From contig JALOQT010000082.1 of the NCBI GenBank assembly GCA_025453375.1, positions 1 through 5,563 on the forward strand: 5,563 bases of DNA, in the 5' to 3' direction. The stretch is from Phycisphaerales bacterium (GTDB lineage: Bacteria > Planctomycetota > Phycisphaerae > Phycisphaerales > UBA1924). Below, piece by piece: positions 1 through 4,979 of this stretch. Every line of letters begins with the position of its first letter. The stretch's first letter is position 1. The translations under genes were made by a program, and so were the position numbers. The notes under the pieces were generated by a model. The model made no database searches. It saw nothing but the letters and a program-made list of their open reading frames with translations, and was not told where the DNA came from.

Positions 1-393
1 CGCACCCTCCAGGATCGACTCGGCGCACTCGATGCGCAGTATCGCACCGCCGTCGATGCGCTGCCCGCCGACCGCCGCACCATCGTCGTCGCCCACGATG
101 CCTACTCATGGCTCGCCAAGCGGTACGGCCTGGAAACCGTCGCCATCAAAGGCCTCACCGCCCAGGAACCCGCCCCCGCCGACCTCGCCCGCGCCATCGC
201 CACCGTGCGCGACCGCAAAATCTCCACGGTCTTCATCGAGCCGCAAGTCTCCAGCAAAGCCAGCCACCGCGTCGCCGAAGCCACCGGTGCCCGCGTCGCG
301 ATGCTCGACCCGCTGGGAAACGGCGACTACTTCCGCATGATGACCGACAACCTCGCCGCCATCCGCGCCGCACTGACGCCAGAATCGAAGTAA
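1..393 (+). CDS. Zn/Mn ABC transporter substrate-binding protein, C-terminal part (ZnuA/TroA family)
   Basis: This is the periplasmic metal-capture subunit of a cluster A-I (ZnuA/TroA/PsaA) ABC importer; it hands Zn(II) or Mn(II) to a membrane permease driven by an ATPase. Frame 1 is open from the window edge to TAA at 391-393, giving 130 residues of a protein that is usually about 300, so the signal peptide and N-terminal lobe lie to the left. Visible family hallmarks are AHDAYSWLAKRYGL (residues 31-44), whose His32 sits at the third metal-ligand position, EPAPADL (56-62), VFIEPQ (77-82), and Asp103 in MLDPLG, the usual last ligand. A His rather than Glu at position 32 suggests zinc over manganese, by family knowledge. 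The gene is followed by a repeat cluster and an opposite-strand gene, so the ATPase and permease, if linked, must lie upstream. The family call is firm; the metal is inferred. Confidence 0.9.
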   Translation, partial: RTLQDRLGALDAQYRTAVDALPADRRTIVVAHDAYSWLAKRYGLETVAIKGLTAQEPAPADLARAIATVRDRKISTVFIEPQVSSKASHRVAEATGARVAMLDPLGNGDYFRMMTDNLAAIRAALTPESK

Positions 394-404
394 CGCTCCC
401 AGCC

Positions 405-494
405 CCTTCTCCCGCCCGCCCGCCTTCTCCCGCCACGCGGGAGAAGGTGCCAAGGTCCGCGTTCGGCGGACCGAGGCGGATGAGGGTGCGTCTT
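405..494 (+). repeat. REP-like palindromic repeat, copy A
   Basis: The core is a perfect 11-bp inverted repeat, CCTTCTCCCGC at 423-433 and its complement at 437-447, with a CAC loop. A second perfect stem follows, GGTCCGC 454-460 and GCGGACC 466-472, with loop GTTCG. The tail GGCGGATGAGGGTGCGTCTT occupies 475-494. An orphan extra copy of the left arm lies at 405-415, suggesting a partial duplication. It starts 11 bp after the stop of the substrate-binding gene and could protect or end that transcript. It is non-coding; no real gene overlaps it. Confidence 0.85.
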
Positions 495-530
495 GACTTC
501 CCGCCCTGCACCCTCGCCTGCTCCACCCCG

Positions 531-602
531 CACCCTCATCCTGCGTCGAGCCATCGCTGCGCTCGGCTCAACGCTGTCCTTCCCCCGCAAGGCAGGGGAA
601 GG
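531..602 (-). repeat. REP-like palindromic repeat, copy B (inverted)
   Basis: This is a reverse-orientation, more diverged copy. It begins with CACCCTCATCC at 531-541, the complement of the GGATGAGGGTG tail of copies A and C. It ends with an 11-bp inverted repeat at 578-588 and 592-602 (loop AAG) that has one C/A mismatch. The inner stem is different here, GAGCC 548-552 with GGCTC 565-569. Lying between two forward copies, it makes an alternating arrangement like the BIME clusters of REP sequences. Confidence 0.75.
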
Positions 603-654
603 ACCCTCACACTCCATCGCTTCGAACAACTCCACCCGACGCCCTCGCTCAACC

Positions 655-727
655 CCTTCTCCCGCCATGCGGGAGAAGGTGCCGAATGCGGCGTTCAGCC
701 GCATGAAGGCGGATGAGGGTGCATCTT
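655..727 (+). repeat. REP-like palindromic repeat, copy C
   Basis: Same orientation and build as copy A. Arms CCTTCTCCCGC lie at 655-665 and their complement at 669-679 with loop CAT. The inner stem is ATGCGGC 686-692 with GCCGCAT 698-704, loop GTTCA, and the tail GGCGGATGAGGGTGCATCTT is at 708-727. The inner stem differs from copy A in sequence on both arms but still pairs perfectly. A tandem TGACGCC pair (731-744) then runs into the 3' end of the DUF3553 gene on the other strand. Confidence 0.85.
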
Positions 728-743
728 CCTGACGCCTGACGCC

Positions 744-1355
744 TCACCGCCCACCGGAATCAAACTTCTTCATCAGCGTCTGGGCCTTGCCCGTCGCCCC
801 GCGGATCGCCATCGACAGGCCCACCGGGTCGGTCTTCTTGCACTCAAAGACGACTTTGCGCAGGTGATCGTCCCGCAGCATCGCCCAGCGTTTGAAGAGG
901 TCTTCCAGTTCGTGGCGGTTGAAGCGGGTCATCGGGTCCTTCAGTCCGCTCTGGGCCGCGGCCCAGTCGATCAGTGAGCCGCCGTGTTCGTTGAAGCGAT
1001 ACAGGCGCACCGTCGCCTCCAGCCGCACGCGCACGGGCTGGAACGGGTCTGTAGCGATGTCCGGGATCCGCAGCATGAGTTCCTGCGCGCTCTTGGCGGT
1101 ATTCAGGCCCAGCAGCGGGTCACTCGCTGCGCTGGCCTGCGCCACCATTGCCGGCGCTTCGCCCTGCGGCACCAGCGTCGCCACCGCCGTCGACAGCGTC
1201 TTGAGCCCCGCGCGCTCAAAGCGGATCGTCAACCGCTGGCACGCCTTGCCCTCGTGCACATCGCCCACTGCCTGGCTCACCGTGCCGACGCCCCACTCGG
1301 GCCGACCCGTGTGCACCACCTTGTCGCCAAACTCAAACTTCGTTGCCAGCATCAT
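744..1355 (-). CDS. DUF3553 domain protein with helical C-terminal extension
   Basis: The protein has about 203 residues and no signal peptide or membrane segment, so it is probably cytosolic. Residues 5-63 form a DUF3553-type small beta domain: FGDKVVHTGRPEWGVGTV, then an RLTIRFERAGLKTL strand pair. This fold resembles the CarD/Tudor-like RNA polymerase-interacting modules, so a DNA or transcription role is possible but not shown. A low-complexity Ala/Gln/Ser stretch follows, then a charged, probably helical segment (about 95-203) with a FNRHELEDLFKRWAMLRDDHLRKVVFECKK core and a basic end; I do not recognise that part. I chose the start at the ATGATG pair (1355/1352) because an AGGA lies 5 and 8 nt upstream; an in-frame GTG at 1400 would add 15 residues that look unlike the family. 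Stop is TGA at 746-744. It is convergent with the repeat cluster and has a long upstream non-coding region. Confidence 0.82.
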   Translation of the reverse strand: MMLATKFEFGDKVVHTGRPEWGVGTVSQAVGDVHEGKACQRLTIRFERAGLKTLSTAVATLVPQGEAPAMVAQASAASDPLLGLNTAKSAQELMLRIPDIATDPFQPVRVRLEATVRLYRFNEHGGSLIDWAAAQSGLKDPMTRFNRHELEDLFKRWAMLRDDHLRKVVFECKKTDPVGLSMAIRGATGKAQTLMKKFDSGGR

Positions 1356-1711
1356 GCTCATCCTGAAAAAGACTCCGAACCCCGCCACCACGTCCCACAC
1401 GACACACGCACAGTCATGGCCAGCCCCGCATCCCGCGCTCGATCACGCCCGGGTCACACGAGAACACTCCCGCCACAAACAGGCGGCAGCATTCCCCTGG
1501 CCAATCACGCCGTTCGCTCACAACTTCAACTCACCCGCACAGTCACGCGCAGGTCCCTGAGATCAGCCGCGGGCACATTCAGCCCGCATGCCCGATCCAT
1601 ACATCTACCCAACAGCCCCATCCGCATGCTCACGCCGCGTGCCGAAGGCGTCGCCAATTGCGCCCCCGCACACAGCCAGCCAACGCTCGCGTGCCGACTG
1701 GCCTGCTGGCC

Positions 1712-1743
1712 GACTGATGGAGTACCACGTGGTCACTCCAGTC
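1712..1743. repeat. Imperfect inverted repeat centred on CACGTG
   Basis: The centre is the perfect 10-bp palindrome ACCACGTGGT (1724-1733). Flanking arms GGAGT (1719-1723) pair with ACTCC (1735-1739), and GACT (1712-1715) pairs with AGTC (1740-1743). They are interrupted only by GAT on the left and one C on the right. It could be a dimeric-protein operator, or a hairpin near the 5' end of a leftward DUF3553 transcript. No regulator is identifiable. Confidence 0.5.
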
Positions 1744-1791
1744 AGACGCCATCGATCAGTTCAAACCACCCCGCCCACCCGGAACACGCCT

Positions 1792-1819
1792 AGTATACAA
1801 CCGGACGCCGAAAGAGCAA
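1792..1819 (-). promoter_or_regulatory. Candidate leftward sigma-70-type promoter
   Basis: On the minus strand TTGCTC (1819-1814) and TATACT (1797-1792) are separated by 16 bp. The -10 element matches the consensus at five of six bases; the -35 match is weak. If used, it would drive the DUF3553 gene through a leader of about 430 nt. The call rests on motif match only. Confidence 0.3.
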
Positions 1820-1842
1820 CCACTTTCTGGCCCGGTCGGTGG

Positions 1843-1851
1843 TGTGGATAA
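1843..1851 (-). promoter_or_regulatory. Perfect DnaA-box match (TTATCCACA)
   Basis: TGTGGATAA on the + strand is the complement of TTATCCACA, the strongest E. coli-type DnaA box. A nine-base AT-rich match is uncommon in DNA this GC-rich, but I found only one perfect copy in the window, so it is not a cluster. It lies about 100 bp upstream of rpoZ and could be a DnaA-regulated promoter site, an outlying origin site, or chance. Confidence 0.4.
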
Positions 1852-1950
1852 CTCCCGCTGCCCGCCGGATGGTTTCTATCGCGGCTCAACGCTCGCGATT
1901 CGTTTGAGGTCTGATTCTGAACTTGGCTCTGTCAGCAGGATACACCACCC

Positions 1951-2184
1951 ATGATCGAAGCACTCAAGGGCGACGAGATCATCACCAAAGTCGGCGGGCG
2001 TTTCAAGCTGTGCGCGCTGATCCAGCGCCGCCTCGTCCAGCTCATGGAAGGCGCTCGCCCGCTGGTTGATCGCAACGGCCGCAGCGATCTGGAAGTCGCC
2101 ATCGAAGAGATCATGCAGGGCAAGATCGAGGCCCACTTCGACCACACCGACGAAGCGACCAACGCCGCGATGCCGCGGAACTGA
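1951..2184 (+). CDS. rpoZ: DNA-directed RNA polymerase omega subunit
   Basis: Omega wraps the C-terminal tail of the beta' subunit and helps assemble and stabilise core RNA polymerase in the cytoplasm. The 77-residue product has the family signature: GDEIITKVGGRFKLCALIQRR (residues 7-27), where the RF-L-L--RR pattern matches the conserved core, then GARPLVDRNGRSDLEVAIEEIMQGKI (34-59), matching the usual GA-P-V ... ALREI--GKI segment. The C-terminus is short and acidic, then ends MPRN. ATG 1951 is the only good start: an in-frame TGA lies at 1918-1920, and an AGGA lies 10 nt upstream. Many bacteria place rpoZ next to gmk; here it stands alone between opposite-strand genes and is followed by its own stem-loop terminator, so it looks monocistronic. 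Divergence from proteobacterial omega is expected for a planctomycete-like host. Confidence 0.88.
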   Translation: MIEALKGDEIITKVGGRFKLCALIQRRLVQLMEGARPLVDRNGRSDLEVAIEEIMQGKIEAHFDHTDEATNAAMPRN

Positions 2185-2227
2185 CCGTCGGGCCCACATC
2201 TGATTCGCATAACTGACCAGCCGGTGG

Positions 2228-2250
2228 CGCGGGCGTCCTCGCCCGCGTTT
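2228..2250 (+). terminator. Intrinsic terminator-like hairpin after rpoZ
   Basis: A perfect 8-bp GC stem, CGCGGGCG 2228-2235 with CGCCCGCG 2240-2247, closes a TCCT loop and is followed by TTTGTGT. It begins 44 nt after the rpoZ stop. The T run is short, so termination may be partial. Read leftward there is no T tract, so it probably does not serve the MFS gene. Confidence 0.6.
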
Positions 2251-2277
2251 GTGTCATGGCCGCGCCCACGCCTCACG

Positions 2278-3741
2278 TTACGGCATATCCACCGGGTCCA
2301 CCGCTGGTGGCGTCTTGCGCCGCCGCGGGTGATGCTCGCGCGCGGTAATCGCATTCCACAACCCCAAACTCGGCCCGCGCACACCCGCCAGCCCGCCCGC
2401 GCCCGGCACGCGGCTCTGGCCGTCAACCTCCGGCACGCGCCAGATCATCATCACCAAGCCGGAGATCAGCAGCGCCACCGCCAGCCCGCCCACCGCGATC
2501 ACCGTCGCTGACGCGGCGGAGACCATCCCGCTGCGCTTGAGCCACTCGCCGCCATGCCCCGCGACAAACACGCCGACGGCCGTCGCGCCGAAGCCGGCGG
2601 TCGTGACGATCGACATCACCCGCCCGCGCATCGCATCGGGCGCGAGCAGTTGCATCGCCGCCCAACTCTGGTTGAACGCCCAGAGCCAGAAGAACCCGCA
2701 CAGCGCCATGGCGACATACCCCCACGCCAGGTTCGGCGTGATGGCAAACAGACTGATCGACAGCCCCAGCCCCGTCACCGCCACGGGGATGAAGTGGTGC
2801 TTCGGGTACCACGAGGGGATGTATCGCAGCGTCAGCCCACCGATGACGGCGCCAACACCCTGCACCGCCAGCAGCGTGCCGCCGGCTTTCTCTGCCGCGC
2901 TGGTTGAGAGGCCATAGACGTTGATGACAAACAGCGACAGCAGCCGCACGAGCGGGGCGGCGAGCATCGACAGCAGCACCTGCGCCAGCAGCACCGCTCG
3001 CGGCCCGCGATTGACCATCAGATATCGCCACGCCTCGCTGAACTGCGCCCAGGCCGAGTCATCGCGCTTCGACGGCGCCGGGGTGCTGGGAGTCGTCGCC
3101 ACCACGCTGGCGACGATCAGGAAACTCAGCGCGTTGTACGCCAGCAGCACCGTGATCGGGCTGGCCGTCAGGCTCGGGCCCAGGTGCACCATCCACGCCT
3201 GGGCCAGCACAAACCCGGCAATCGCCGGCCCGAGCACGCGCGCGAGGTTGAACTGAATCCCATTGAGCGTGATCGCCTTGAGCAGGTGGCTCCGCGGCAC
3301 CAGGCGCGGCGTCAGAACTTGCCAGGCCGGAAAGTTAAACGCCATCACCGCGCCGTTGACGGCGCTGAGCGTCCAGAGCAGGTGCACCGCGGTGCGCGGA
3401 TTTTCAAAGGTCATCAGCGTCACCGCTGCGACGCCCAGCGCGACGATGCTGGCGAGGATCTGCGTGATGATCAGCATCCGCTTGCGATTGACGCGATCGG
3501 CCACCAGCCCGCCAACGAGCCCGAGGGCAAAGACCGGCAACTGGCTGGCGACGCCCAGCGTGCCCTGGTCATCGAGGCGGCCGGTCAACTGGGCGAGATA
3601 CATCTGGACGGCGAACATTTCCATCCAGGTGCCGATGTTGCTGGCAAACTGGGCGAGCAGGATGTTGCGATAATGGCGAAAACCCAGCACATCGCGGAAG
3701 GTGATGCTCGGATCGGAAGCTGGGACGGTCGGCGGGGACAC
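2278..3741 (-). CDS. MFS transporter, MFS_3/EntS-like exporter family
   Basis: A 487-residue inner-membrane permease of the major facilitator superfamily, most like the MFS_3 (EntS enterobactin-exporter-like) group, which export siderophores or drugs by proton antiport. About 12 hydrophobic segments are visible. Motif A is GGLVADRVNRKRM (77-89) between TM2 and TM3. FNFPAWQVLTPRLVP (135-149), LNGIQFNLARVLGPAIAG (159-176) and PDAMRGRVMSIV (368-379) are typical MFS_3 signatures. A loop rich in Pro, Ser and charged residues (216-232) separates the halves. An unusual basic, Pro-rich tail of about 50 residues (437-487) follows the last helix. Start is GTG at 3741; an in-frame TAG at 3753-3751 excludes anything longer, and no Shine-Dalgarno is evident. 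Stop is TAA. It lies 86 bp behind sbtA on the same strand and may be co-transcribed. The substrate cannot be told. Confidence 0.88.
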   Translation of the reverse strand: MSPPTVPASDPSITFRDVLGFRHYRNILLAQFASNIGTWMEMFAVQMYLAQLTGRLDDQGTLGVASQLPVFALGLVGGLVADRVNRKRMLIITQILASIVALGVAAVTLMTFENPRTAVHLLWTLSAVNGAVMAFNFPAWQVLTPRLVPRSHLLKAITLNGIQFNLARVLGPAIAGFVLAQAWMVHLGPSLTASPITVLLAYNALSFLIVASVVATTPSTPAPSKRDDSAWAQFSEAWRYLMVNRGPRAVLLAQVLLSMLAAPLVRLLSLFVINVYGLSTSAAEKAGGTLLAVQGVGAVIGGLTLRYIPSWYPKHHFIPVAVTGLGLSISLFAITPNLAWGYVAMALCGFFWLWAFNQSWAAMQLLAPDAMRGRVMSIVTTAGFGATAVGVFVAGHGGEWLKRSGMVSAASATVIAVGGLAVALLISGLVMMIWRVPEVDGQSRVPGAGGLAGVRGPSLGLWNAITAREHHPRRRKTPPAVDPVDMP

Positions 3742-3768
3742 GGCGGCATGCTAGCGCCGTTCGGCGAA

Positions 3769-3784
3769 TGTTCCACATGGAACC
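3769..3784. promoter_or_regulatory. parS-like palindrome (candidate ParB site)
   Basis: TGTTCCACATGGAACC carries perfect 5-bp arms GTTCC and GGAAC around ACAT. It differs by one base from the well-known parS variant TGTTCCACGTGGAACC, the central G being A. It sits in the spacer upstream of the MFS start. The altered base falls in the CACGTG core that ParB reads, so binding may be weak. A repressor operator is the alternative. Confidence 0.35.
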
Positions 3785-3787
3785 AAT

Positions 3788-3825
3788 GCCCCATGTTTGC
3801 GCGCAATGGGGCGGACGTTGCGCGC
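3788..3825 (-). promoter_or_regulatory. Two overlapping, mutually exclusive stem-loops between sbtA and the MFS gene
   Basis: GCGCGCAA (3799-3806) pairs with TTGCGCGC (3818-3825) around an 11-nt loop. GCCCCAT (3788-3794) pairs with ATGGGGC (3806-3812), also around 11 nt. Both pairings are perfect but share bases, so only one can form. A leftward transcript from sbtA meets the GCGCGCAA stem first. Neither is followed by a U run. They may be a read-through control or RNA-processing element; the function is unproven. Confidence 0.4.
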
Positions 3826-3827
3826 CG

Positions 3828-4916
3828 CTAGCCCAGCACGCGCGTGGCGACGAACGTGTAGAGCGCGATTCCGATGCCGACGTTGAAGGGGAACGTCACG
3901 GCCAGCGGCAGCGGGATGTAGAGGCCCGGCGTGGCCTGCGGGATCACCAGGCGCACGGCGGCGGGCACGGCGATGTAACTGGCGCTGGCGGCGAGGACCA
4001 TCAGCAGCGCGCCGTCACCTGGCGAGAGTTTCAGTAGCCAGGCCAGGCCCAGGGCGAGTGTCGCGTTGATCAGCGGGGTGATGAGGCCGAAGGCGATCAG
4101 GCCCGCGCCGGCGGCGCGGAGGTCTTTGAATCTGCGGGCGGCCAGCAGGCCGAGGTCGAGCAGGAAGAAGACGAGCACGCCGCTGAAGAGATCGGTGCAG
4201 AGGGGTTTGAAGGCTTGGTAGCCGCGCTCGCCGGTGATCATGCCGATGGCCATTGAGCCGAGCAGCAGGAGGACGGGGCCGTTGAGGAAGGCTTCGTGTA
4301 GGAGTTTGCCCCACGTCGCAGGCGGGCGGGGCGGGGTGGCGGCGTCGGTGGCGGTCTTGGCGGCTTCATGCTTCTGGCTGAAGCGCATGAGGACGACGGC
4401 AATGACGATCGCGGGGCTTTCCATCAGGGCCATTGCGGCGACCATGTGTCCGCCGAACTCGATGCCTTTGGTGGTCAGCACGGTGCTGGCGGCCATGAAG
4501 GTGACGGCGGAGACTGAGCCGTAGGCGGCGCTGATGGCGGCGGCGTCGTACGTATTGAGGCGTCGACGCAGCAGCGCGAAGTTGTAGATCGGGACGATGC
4601 ACGCCAGCAGGATCGCGGCGGAGAGTGCGGCGACGGCTTCGGCGGTGAAGCCGCCCTTGACGAGTTTGACGCCGCCCTGGAAGCCGATGGCCCAGAGGAG
4701 ATAGAGCGAGAGCAAACGCGTGACGGCCTTGGGCACGAAGAGATTGCTCTTGACCGCGGCGGCGAACATGCCCAGAAAGAAGAAGAGCACCGGCGGGCTG
4801 GCGGCGAGCACACTGGTGAGTTTGTCAAGGCCCAGAGCGGGTCCTAGTCCGCCTGTGCTGGTGGTCGCAGCGGTCAGCGTGAGGCTGTCGAACGTGGTGA
4901 GCGTCCATGCGGGCAT
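3828..4916 (-). CDS. sbtA: Sodium-dependent bicarbonate transporter, SbtA family (DUF897)
   Basis: A 362-residue polytopic inner-membrane protein of the SbtA family, which in cyanobacteria imports HCO3- with Na+ at high affinity. Family features are FFFLGMFAAAVKSNLFVPK (45-63), AYGSVSAVTFMAA (131-143), MESPAIVIAVV (165-175) and, after a soluble loop (180-205, charged then Pro-rich), NGPVLLLLG (212-220), PLINATLALG (281-290) and ASASYIAVPAAVR (310-322), ending in LAVTFPFNVGIGIALY (338-353). Two repeats of five helices flank the loop, matching the known fold and length. Start is ATG 4916, with no strong Shine-Dalgarno; stop is TAG 3830-3828. No PII-like sbtB regulator lies beside it within the window, although sbtA often has one. 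The left neighbour is the MFS gene, and the metallopeptidase gene is divergent. In a non-photosynthetic host it may serve pH, sodium or anaplerotic carbon balance (inference). Confidence 0.9.
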   Translation of the reverse strand: MPAWTLTTFDSLTLTAATTSTGGLGPALGLDKLTSVLAASPPVLFFFLGMFAAAVKSNLFVPKAVTRLLSLYLLWAIGFQGGVKLVKGGFTAEAVAALSAAILLACIVPIYNFALLRRRLNTYDAAAISAAYGSVSAVTFMAASTVLTTKGIEFGGHMVAAMALMESPAIVIAVVLMRFSQKHEAAKTATDAATPPRPPATWGKLLHEAFLNGPVLLLLGSMAIGMITGERGYQAFKPLCTDLFSGVLVFFLLDLGLLAARRFKDLRAAGAGLIAFGLITPLINATLALGLAWLLKLSPGDGALLMVLAASASYIAVPAAVRLVIPQATPGLYIPLPLAVTFPFNVGIGIALYTFVATRVLG

Positions 4917-4979
4917 CTGGCCAGCATATCGAGAAACAGGGTGAGTTTGGGGCGGGCTACGCTGGGGCGAGGTGCATGG
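4917..4979. promoter_or_regulatory. Divergent promoter space between sbtA and the metallopeptidase gene
   Basis: These 63 bp must carry, or lie beside, the promoters of both divergent genes. For the rightward gene TACGCT (4958-4963) fits a TAnnnT -10 pattern, but no good -35 lies at the right distance. A purine-rich GGGGCGAGG (4964-4972) lies 7 nt before ATG 4980 and acts as its likely ribosome binding site. No sbtA promoter stands out. Confidence 0.3.

Larger units (their letters stand above)
1356..1950. other. Long non-coding region between the divergent DUF3553 and rpoZ genes
   Basis: About 595 bases hold no convincing gene. Open frames here (for example 1588-1851, +) give Pro/Ser/Arg/Thr-rich translations without a recognisable domain. 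The left two thirds is strongly C-rich on the + strand (1381-1440: 32 C, 11 G). From about 1790 it becomes more AT-rich, with a DnaA-box match, a leftward promoter candidate and a 6-bp inverted repeat ATCGCG/CGCGAT (1878-1883 and 1894-1899). I looked for tRNA, tmRNA, SRP and RNase P signatures and saw none. It probably holds the promoters of both flanking genes and perhaps a long DUF3553 leader. Confidence 0.6.

Noticed and set aside
108..716. A 202-codon + strand open frame crossing the repeat cluster
   Set aside because: It is out of frame with the clear ABC binding protein and its right half only translates the palindromic repeats.
405..727. CRISPR array
   Set aside because: The repeats alternate in orientation, have internal stems and unequal spacing, and there is no constant repeat-spacer unit or cas gene.
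1588..1851. An 87-codon + strand open frame starting MPDPYIYPTAPS
   Set aside because: Biased Pro/Arg/Thr/Ser content, no plausible ribosome site, no domain; typical of chance open frames in C-rich DNA.
2184..2430. Extended open frames overlapping the rpoZ-MFS junction on both strands
   Set aside because: They are shadows of the MFS tail and of omega with Arg/His-rich translations and no family features.
3585..3806. A longer or frameshifted MFS N-terminus starting at ATG 3749 or upstream
   Set aside because: Those ATGs are in another frame; the MFS frame itself is closed by TAG at 3753-3751, so GTG 3741 is the furthest possible start.
3768..4037. A + strand open frame beginning MFHMEP
   Set aside because: The start is the parS-like palindrome itself, and the rest is antisense to sbtA with no domain; such FHVEH/FHMEP peptides commonly arise from palindromes of this type.
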